DNA of 64,000 nucleotides from Spinacia oleracea (taxonomy: Eukaryota; Streptophyta; Magnoliopsida; Caryophyllales; Amaranthaceae), in NCBI RefSeq assembly GCF_020520425.1, contig NC_079492.1:102769157-102833156 (forward strand), given 5' to 3'. Positions 25,035-33,047 of this stretch are shown here, one piece after another (the stretch's first letter is position 1; the number at the start of each line of letters is the position of its first letter). The position numbers and the translations under genes are program-made. Below the pieces are notes generated by a model. The model worked only from the letters and a program-made list of their open reading frames with translations, was not told where the DNA came from and searched no databases.

Positions 25035-25043
25035 TAAAACTAA

Positions 25044-26275
25044 CGAATTTTTCATGAAATACCCCCGAGTAACGCCCATTAAATTTCAATAATTCAAAAA
25101 ATACCCCTATTTTAATACTTAATACCCAAACTACCCCTATTTCAATACTTAATAAACCAAATACTTTTAATGACGTCATTGACCCTATAATAAACCAACC
25201 GGGTTTTTCATGAAATACCCCCGAGTTTTGCCATAATTCACCAAATGTTCATCAACTTTCAATAATACATAAAATACCCTTATTTTATTACTTAATACCC
25301 CAACTACTCTTATTTCAATACTTAATACACTAAATAATAAACGACGTATTTCATTAACGTCTAATTAACTCACTAATCCCTAATTAAACCCTTAATTAAC
25401 TCCCTAATCAACCCACCCATTAACCCACCCATTTATTTTTTCTTTTACTTTTCTTCAATGGCAATTTCTACAACCATTCTTCTTCCCCAAATCTAATTTT
25501 CTTTGAAAGAACATTGAAATCGATTCCTCCCCAAATCATTTTTCTTCACATTATCGCTCTAATTTTGCCTTTTGTTAGCAATTTTTTTATTTTATGTTTC
25601 CCCCTAAATCGAAACACCTGACTCCGAGCATATATCTTGCAGCTTATTCACAATTGGTATGAGTGTTTACCCTAACGGCGAAGCTTAGTGTGGATGTGAT
25701 TGATGGTGTTCATCTTAGCCCACCATTGTTGTGCTGAATTTTGAAAGAATTGAGCTGAAATTGAAATTAGAAATTTTGGGTAGAAATTTTCCAGGTCAAT
25801 TCTAAGTATCGGCGATGGACACGATGGGTTTAGAGGGAAGGAGAAGACTGGAGGATTATATGGAGGACCGAAGGAGGGAGTTTGATTGTGAATCGACTAT
25901 AATGGGTGGTGAGAAGGAGACGAGAATGGCAGTGAGCAAGTTTTGCGACAAACCTAAACAAAGATTTGAGTGGATAGGGCGCCGGAAACGTTGGTGGTGG
26001 TGGTCAATTAGGGATCTGGGAAGAGGGTGGAAGGGGGCAACCATGGAGAAGAGAAAAGGCTAGAGAAGAAGAAGGGGGAAGAGAGAAAGAAAAAAGAGGA
26101 GAAATGGGTTAATGTATGGGTTAATTAAGGGTTAGTGGATTAAATTAGGGTTGATGACATCACTAGGGTAGTTGGGGTATTAAGTATTGAAATACAGGTA
26201 TTTTATAAATTATTGAAACTTGATGGACGTTTGGTGAATTATGGGCAGAACTAGGGGTATTTCATGAAAATTCCG
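25044..26275. mobile_element. non-autonomous Mutator-like element with 9-bp TSD
   Basis: 1232 bp flanked by the perfect 9-bp duplication taaaactaa (25,035-25,043 and 26,276-26,284), the hallmark of Mutator-like elements. Termini carry TTTTCATGAAATACCCC and its inverse; the imperfect inverted arms are roughly 200 bp or more. The left end has an extra tandem copy of the terminal segment (25,044 and again at about 25,198). The interior has an 82-codon plus-strand frame (25,815-26,063) rich in Arg/Trp without a recognisable domain. The terminal sequence is shared with the element at 52,327-53,625. Confidence 0.85.
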
Positions 26276-26284
26276 TAAAACTAA

Positions 26285-26733
26285 ATTTATAAAATAATTA
26301 AAATATTGGGTATTATATACACATAAAACCCACCCCACACCCGCGTATTGCTCAAGATCCTGAGCCCAACCAGACACGACCGCCTGGCGCGCGCGCGTGT
26401 GTGTTATGTGTCCACCTATACCACTCTCACACTTTCTCAAACAAGAGATACACCCTCAACCTAATATATAAACAAGGAGGAAAAGAAGAAACAAAAATAC
26501 TATTTACCTTTTAAACTCTTGTCTTTTGACTTCCTTGACCAAGAACTTCCAACATTTTCGACCATTACAAAAATCTCCGATTCTCCAAAACCAATAATGA
26601 AATCTCCAACCAGCGAGGTCATGACCTAATGATGACTTGCATTGTTATATTTTACATAGTTACCTACTTACCCTTTAAATTTATACTTCAATGAATTTTG
26701 ACGGATGCATGCTTTCTCACCCGTTCATAATCA
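26285..26733. other. intergenic, no gene; possible start of an antisense gypsy LTR
   Basis: Contains a short (GC)n run (about 26,387-26,397). On the minus strand the text around 26,290-26,325 (TATAATACCCAATATTTT) resembles the start of the gypsy LTR at 14,205, so the Mutator-like element may have inserted into an antisense LTR. Weak. Confidence 0.3.
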
Positions 26734-26950
26734 TACTCCTCCGTTTTTTTAATTGCACCATTTGTTGTTTCACGCTTGCCAATGTAAAAGTTTATCCATT
26801 AACATATTTAAATATACGTTTGCTAAAATTAAAAAAAAAATGATATTTTAAAACTATATACCGAGACGAATCAAACAAAATGGCACATTACAATACTTCG
26901 TATAATTTATTATATATAAATCTTAAAAATTGATATAAAAAAAGGATGTA

Positions 26951-27305
26951 CTCCCTCCGTCTCTTTTTGTTTTTTACGTTTTCCTTTTTGGGTATTTCAA
27001 AATGTTTTTTACATTTCCTTTTATATTATCAAATAAATGCCATAATATTCTATCAAAATCTGTGTCCAATAACTATTTTAACCAATTAAATTCATTGATT
27101 CATTTAATCTCTCACACTTTTCCATTGGGACATTAAATGTTTCTCATATTCCCAATATCAGAATTTTGATAAAAGTGAAATCATTATAAATAAACGTAAT
27201 TAGTCTTGTTTAAATAAAAAAATAAAGGAATCTCAACACATATTAATTAATCGTTAAAACGCGTGAAAAATATCAAACGTAAAAAACAAAAAGAGACGGA
27301 GGGAG
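26951..27305. mobile_element. Stowaway MITE inserted in the target duplication of copia B
   Basis: 355 bp; both ends are CTCCCTCCGTCTCTTTTTGT... in inverted orientation, with about 31 matching terminal bases (CTCCCTCCGTC through TTTTTTACGTTT). TA duplications lie at 26,949-26,950 and 27,306-27,307. It sits exactly within the atgta target duplication of copia B. Confidence 0.92.
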
Positions 27306-27307
27306 TA

Positions 27308-27368
27308 TGTTATAAATATATTGTATTGTGGATGCCCATTAGACCTTGACATCATTATCCTATATAAT
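27308..27368 (+). repeat. 5' LTR of copia B, first part
   Basis: TGTTATAAATATATTGTATTG..., matching 45,325-45,385 apart from a few bases. It is interrupted at 27,369 by gypsy D; the remainder resumes at 41,466. Confidence 0.88.
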
Positions 27369-27725
27369 TGTTATAGGAGAAGTCTTTATTCTCTTTCTTT
27401 TTCAGTTTTAAAAGTCCAAATGATCAAATCTGATCATTGGAAGTTTTGGCGGGAAAGTTAGTTAAAAGTTGTTAGCTAACTTGAAGAATAAGTTGCTTAA
27501 AAATAGGGGGTTTGTTAGAGAATTAGTTGGCTGGTTTTTGGCAGCTTATAAACTAATTCGAGTACATTGTATTAGCATCATAATACAATACAAATCTTCC
27601 CCAAACTCTCTCTCTCTCTTCTCTCTTCTAAACTCTCTTGTTCTTCTTCTCTCTTAATCTCATTTTTTTCTTAAAATTCTGTTGTTGGCTTCCATTAAAG
27701 GAGAGCTACTCGAGCTCCCTTATCA
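27369..27725 (+). repeat. 5' LTR of gypsy D
   Basis: 357 bp, differing from 41,104-41,460 at only about nine bases by eye. Both copies contain the segment ending CTCGAGCTCCCTTATCA. Confidence 0.93.
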
Positions 27726-27726
27726 T

Positions 27727-27738
27727 TGGTATCAGAGC
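27727..27738 (+). other. primer-binding site of gypsy D
   Basis: TGGTATCAGAGC, one base after the 5' LTR; complementary to the 3' end of initiator Met-tRNA as in most plant LTR retrotransposons. Confidence 0.88.
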
Positions 27739-27786
27739 TAATCGCTGCCAAAAACTCTTTCCCTGCAGTTGATTAAAGCTAGAACT

Positions 27787-29125
27787 TGAAGGAAATAATG
27801 CCCTTGGTCCAAGTATGCATTCTATGTTAAGTCTAATAAATGCGGTTCAGAATTAATTAACAAGTTAATAATTCAGTGAGATCAAGTGAGCTGAATGCCT
27901 AGCTAGAGGTCGCTTCAGTTCAAGTGGAATTAATGATATTAATCCACAGCTTACTCTTGACTGAACCCGTAGGGTCACACAAATAGTACATAAACGGATC
28001 AAGTATTTAATGGCATTAAATACTCTATCTATGGATATTCGGAATCGACGAATCTTGGTTTCAGTGGGAGTTGAGATCGTCACAAGCAAGAAATGAATAC
28101 TCCGGAAACGATGATATTGCCGGAAACGGAAATATGGATCGTATCGGAAATATAAATATTATCCAAGTCGTAGATGTTGCCGGAAACGGAAACATGGTAC
28201 GTATCGGAAAATATTATCGGAAATGGAAATATTGCCGGAATCGGAAATATTGCCGGAAACGGAAATATTGTCAGAATCGGAAATATTATCGGAATCGGAA
28301 AATAATTCCGGAAACGGAAATATTAAATATTTGTTCGAAACGGAAATTAATTCCGGAATCGGAAATATTAAATATTGTTCGTATCGGAAATGAATTCCGG
28401 AATCGGGAATTTAATCGGAAGCATATCGTACGAATTAGCATCGGACGAGGCCCGCTAGACGAAGGCCCAGCACGAAGCCAGGCCATCGCCCAACGAGCCG
28501 CACGCACCAACGCACGCCTCGACCAGGCCCAGCGCAAGGCCAGGCCCAGCCAAGGGCGCGCGCGCGCAGCACAGCAGCATGGGCTGTGCGCCTGTCGTGG
28601 GCCGCACGGCCTGCGCGGGTGCACGGCTTGTGCGATGCGTGTGCGGGAAATCCTAATCCTATTAGGATTTGTGCAAAGATTAAAATCCTAATCCTATTAG
28701 ATTTGCTTTGTTATTTAGAGTCCTAATAAAGTTCTAACTAGCAAATCCACATCCTAGTAGGATTACAATTCCTTTTCCATACTCCTATAAATAGGTGCCT
28801 AGGGTCACAATTTATGGGTACGATTGAAGTATTCAAAGGGTAAGTTTTTGAAATAACACTAGCCGAAATTCCTAAGCACCTTAAGGGCGATTCTAGTTGG
28901 TCTAACTTGAGGCGGATCCGGACGTACTGTGGACTATCTACGGAGGGACGACATTTGGAGTCCTAAAGACTTGTTCTTGTTCGGTTCGGGCGCAGCTAGG
29001 GAAGGCACGCTACAACATGTATGCATCTATTCTATGCTAAATGATTATGTGTAAATAATATGCTTTCCTGGCTTTATGGTTTTTCCGCATGATTTATGAA
29101 TTGTCATATGTATCATAACCTAACA
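27787..29125 (+). repeat. 5' LTR of copia E with promoter
   Basis: 1339 bp, TGAAGGAAATAATGCCC... to ...ATCATAACCTAACA. Parts in order: conserved 5' third, CGGAA/TTCCG array (about 28,090-28,410), GC-rich block (about 28,440-28,640), TATA box TATAAATA (28,786-28,793), then the transcribed R-U5 region. The array and GC block lie upstream of the TATA box, where regulatory sites are expected. Confidence 0.92.
28786..28793 (+). promoter_or_regulatory. TATA box of the copia E LTR
   Basis: TATAAATA in the context CTCCTATAAATAGGTGCC, about 330 bp before the LTR end. Transcription would be expected to start around 28,815-28,830. Position inferred from motif only. Confidence 0.6.
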
Positions 29126-29126
29126 G

Positions 29127-29140
29127 TGGTATCACGAGCC
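29127..29140 (+). other. primer-binding site of copia E
   Basis: TGGTATCACGAGCC after a single spacer base; identical to the site in element A. Confidence 0.87.
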
Positions 29141-31871
29141 TCTTATTATTTTCATAATCTAAATTGCATAAACATGATTAAATATTACAAATTTGCAAGA
29201 ATTAAAAGGGGTGATTAATTTTCGTAATTGTTAATTAATTGCAAATTACGTTTATTTAATTATATGTACGCAGTTTTTCGGCAGTTTCTTCGTTACTCAT
29301 CCAAATCGAGTGATTTTTGTGTCAATTCGGCATGTAAAAGGCATTCTAAAATTTTGACAAAAATAGTGTTTTTCGGCCGAACCCAGAATTCTCAAATTCG
29401 AAGCCTAATTATGACTTTTCGAAGGTTTTAGTTTTTCGAATGCAAAATTTCGTAAATTTAAGATGTTAAATTAAATATTTGCGATTCTTGTTGATAAATC
29501 TTGAATTTTTGATTGACCTACTGTATATGTTTAACAAGTTTGAATGCCTAGCCTTGTTAATTATGCAATCTAATTTGTAATTATGATTAATTTGTTGAAA
29601 ATTGGAATAATTTAGAACTAATTTGATTTTCATAATTAGTTATAATTTAATTAGATACCTATGATTAAAAACCACCATAAAAATTGTAAATTTATGTTAA
29701 ATTTTAAATTTTTATGACCTAGACTTGAATCCATGTTAATCGGAAATCAATTAACAATAAATTTTCGATTTTTCGCCCTAAAATTATGAAATTAATATGA
29801 TTTATTAATTTGTCATTAATTTTGAAAATAAATTTTTAATTTTATGCGATTCGCTCATATAACTTGCACGCACAAAGCAATGGACGCTACGTGTTACCCT
29901 TAAGGGGTGTTGTATAGTGCGGGCATGCGACGACGAGCAAGGGAGCTCGTCGCCCATGCGGTAAGAATGCAGCGAGCAAGGGCATGGTGCACGAGCACAA
30001 GGCAGCAGCCCTGCCTTGTGTCGTGGGCTGTGTGCAAGGGGCGCATGGGCAAGGGCGAGAGCAAAGCACGAGCAGTCGCGTGTGGGCAGCAAGCGAGCTG
30101 CGCCACAGTGCGCACTGCCTCGCGCAAGCGTGCGGAGCCTCACGCGCAGCGAGCTTAACCTCGCGTGCGACAAGCGCTGCGCCCAGCGATGCTGAGCAGC
30201 GAACGCGTGCGACGAGTGCTGCGCCTAGCGATGGTGAGCAGCATGCGCGTGCGACGAGCGCTGCGCCCAGCGATGGTGAGCAGCGTGCTTGTTGCGACGA
30301 GCGCTGGCGCGCGCCTTGCGATGGGCTACAGCAGCGATGTGACGCAGCGCATGGGCTGCGCGCACATGGCCAGCGATGGCTGTGTGCGTATGGCCCATGG
30401 GCGTGCGTTGCGTGGGGTTGTTGCGTTACGATTAGATCGTTTTAAAATTTTAATTTGAAATTTTCAGTTTTCGTAATTTTAATTAATTTTAAAATTAATA
30501 ATTTAAATTATTTTCTTGGATTTTAATTTTGAATATTGTAATTATAATAAATTTTATTTATTCTAATTATTTTACTAAAATTAAAATCATGAATTAATTT
30601 AAATACGACTGAAAAATAAATTAAATAAGCGGATTCAATTATAAATTTATATGAGCTTTAAATTTTAATTAAATTTGTATGTTTCCGGTTAGACTAGAAA
30701 TACATTTTTATGTTTAAAATTAGTAAAGCATATGAATTTATTGGTTTAAGTGGGAGCCCTTTTAGTCATAAACTCTTGATTAGGTCTACAAATCCTTAAG
30801 GTTAAAACAACTTGATTAGAATTAATAAGGACTGAATAATTTGTAGATTATTGGTGCCCTTGATTAATTGCTGCAAATGTTTATGTGATGCATAATGTGT
30901 TTTACTAACCAGCTATGTGGGCCATTCATGATAATGAATGGGTGAATGGTATATATTGTATATGTACTGTTTTGCAGGTTATGAAGTGACTATTATGGCC
31001 CAAATAGGATAGAAAATATGGTCTGCGTACCATTAATTTGAATGTAATTGGTCTAAAGTACCAAAATTGTTTTTCAATTCAAATATGGTCTGCGTACCAT
31101 CAAATAGTTGTTATTAGTTTTAATTATAAGCTTATCCTATTTGAAGAAAATGGTGCCTCCCACGGAGATTTTCAAGACGGACTTTGAAGTTGAAGCTTCA
31201 AGATGAAGTCGGGCCATACTATATCACATTATCTTATGCATGTTTTAAGTTATTTATTGCTTTTAAATATGTCTTAAATATGCATGAGATCAAAGCTTGA
31301 TTATGTTGCATGATTAAGGATTTTAGTTCACTTAAAATCTAACCAACATAGTAAGAGCCTTAAGTTCCAAACTTAAAAATTGAGTTAAAAGGTGCCATGC
31401 CAAAATATACACTTGCTTGGATATCCTTTACATCAATCTAGTAATAGTTTTCGCTCAGCGAGGTGTTACTTATTGGTCCTAAAGGGGCAAGGTACACAAA
31501 TAATTGTGAGTACATGTTAGTTTTGGTGAAACACAACGATATAAGTAAGGAGTCCTTTTATGTCGTGGCAAAATCGATAGGTTTACCTAATAAGTTCTTA
31601 GACGTGCCTATCAACCAAGAATAGTTTCTAGACTATTAGCAAAAGGTTTTTGCTTACCTAAGATGTTTTAGAATTGAGTCGACAAACTGTGCTTAATTCT
31701 TCAATGATTTTAGGATCTTGGAATCATTTTATTCACACCTGCCGGAACACATAAATTGAATAAAATGCTTAATGAACATTGAATTATGCATGTATGCTAG
31801 AATTTAAGTTTATTAAGAGAAACTGTGAATGGTTATTTATTTGTTTATTCTTTTCAATTGTAGTTTTTATT
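29141..31871 (+). other. 2.7-kb leader of copia E with GC-rich block
   Basis: No gene is supported. AT-rich flanks enclose a GC-rich block (about 29,870-30,440) that holds a 42-bp minisatellite. Element A carries a counterpart in the same relative place. Several overlapping frames are open on both strands only because the block is GC-rich. The last 200 bp before gag are conserved with element A. Confidence 0.7.
30163..30310 (+). repeat. 42-bp minisatellite in the copia E leader
   Basis: About 3.5 units starting GCGTGCGACGAGCGCTGCGC at 30,163, 30,205, 30,247 and about 30,291. The period is a multiple of three, so one frame carries a 14-residue repeat, but there is no other sign of coding. Confidence 0.82.
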
Positions 31872-32996
31872 ATGGCAAACAACAATTCATTCAACATTCG
31901 ATCAATTCTCGAAAAGGAGAAGTTGAGCGGGAAAAACTTCCTTGACTGGCAAAGGAACTTGCAAATAGTTCTTATGCAGGAAGAAAAGGAGTATGTCCTG
32001 GAAGAGGCGATGCCCGAAGCCGCAGGCGACGGGGTCACTCAGGCAGCCCTCAATCGTTGGATTGATGCCAACAAGGATGTGAAATGTCTAATGCTCGCCA
32101 CCATGAGTGCAGATCTGCCGAAAACGTTCATCAACTCAGATGCTTTCACAATCATCAGTGAGTTGAAGAACATGTTCCAAGATCTGGCTCGAGTCGAAAG
32201 ATTCGAGACTCATAGGCAAATTCTTGAAACCAAGCTTAAGAAAGGCGAGCCCGTAAGTCCACATGTTCTCAAAATGATTGGACTCATTGAGAATATGAGT
32301 CGGCTGGATCAGCAATTCTCTCAGGAAATGGCTGTAGACACCATCCTCCATTCTCTTCATAACGGGTATGATCAGTTTAAACTGAACTACAGTATGAATA
32401 GTCTGGACAAAACGCTCACTAAGCTTCACGGTATGCTGAAAACCGCTGAAAAGACACTCAAAAGTGATAAGCAAGATGTGCTTATGGTGCGTGGGGGCAA
32501 GTTCAAGAAATCTGGAAAGAAGAGGAATGCTAAGAAAGGTGGCAACAAGGCCAGCCCAACTAAGCAAACTGGTGCCAAGTCTGAAAAGAGGAAGGTCAGT
32601 CAACCCACTTCTGAATCCGAATGCTTCTACTGCAAGAAGAAGGGGCATTGGAAGAGAGATTGCTTGAAGCTAAAGGAAGATCAGAAGAACGGAACAGTCG
32701 TTCCATCTTCAGGTATTTTCGTTATAGACTGTATACTTGCTAATTCAACTTCTTGGGTATTAGATACAGGTTGTGGCTCACACTTATGTTCCAATCCACA
32801 GGGACTAAGAAGAAGTAGAAAGTTAAGCAAGGGTGAAGTCGACCTACGAGTGGGAAATGGAGCACGAATTGCTGCATTAGCTGTAGGAACTTATTATTTG
32901 TCATTGCCCTCCGGGCTAGTTTTGGAACTGGAAGAATGTTTCCATGTTTCAAGTCTTACTAAAAACATCATTTCAGTTTCTTGCTTAGATGCTTAG
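31872..32996 (+). CDS. copia E Gag and protease, ends at an in-frame amber stop
   Basis: Start chosen at the ATG of MANNNSFNIRSILEKEKLSG, the usual start of this Gag type, rather than the in-frame ATG 93 bases upstream. Gag domain (DUF4219/UBN2-like) in residues 1-240, with LSGKNFLDWQRNLQIVL near residue 16. Zinc knuckle CFYCKKKGHWKRDC at about residue 251. Retropepsin site VLDTGCGSH with Asp at about residue 298. The frame stops at TAG (32,994-32,996, codon 375), shortly after the protease, and then continues in the same frame into the pol part; copia elements normally encode one continuous polyprotein. The stop is most simply a single point mutation of a sense codon; programmed read-through is unlikely in this group. 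Confidence 0.9.
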   Translation: MANNNSFNIRSILEKEKLSGKNFLDWQRNLQIVLMQEEKEYVLEEAMPEAAGDGVTQAALNRWIDANKDVKCLMLATMSADLPKTFINSDAFTIISELKNMFQDLARVERFETHRQILETKLKKGEPVSPHVLKMIGLIENMSRLDQQFSQEMAVDTILHSLHNGYDQFKLNYSMNSLDKTLTKLHGMLKTAEKTLKSDKQDVLMVRGGKFKKSGKKRNAKKGGNKASPTKQTGAKSEKRKVSQPTSESECFYCKKKGHWKRDCLKLKEDQKNGTVVPSSGIFVIDCILANSTSWVLDTGCGSHLCSNPQGLRRSRKLSKGEVDLRVGNGARIAALAVGTYYLSLPSGLVLELEECFHVSSLTKNIISVSCLDA

Positions 32997-33047
32997 GGAT
33001 TTTCCTTTTTAATAAAAGACAATAGTTGTTCGTTTTATTTTAAAGAG

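Noticed and set aside
25815..26063. Possible captured host gene (Arg/Trp-rich 82 codons)
   Set aside because: No recognisable domain, and the opposite strand is also open. Kept only as a note within the Mutator-like element.
27727..27738. tRNA gene fragment
   Set aside because: Only the 3'-end complement of initiator Met-tRNA beside an LTR, which is a primer-binding site.
28090..28410. CRISPR-like regular repeat array
   Set aside because: Units are 5-12 bp and degenerate, spacing is irregular, and it lies inside a plant LTR; there are no cas genes.
29805..30458. Open frames on both strands, one with a 14-residue repeat
   Set aside because: GC-rich leader of copia E. The repeat is a 42-bp minisatellite that happens to be divisible by three; no start context or domain supports coding.
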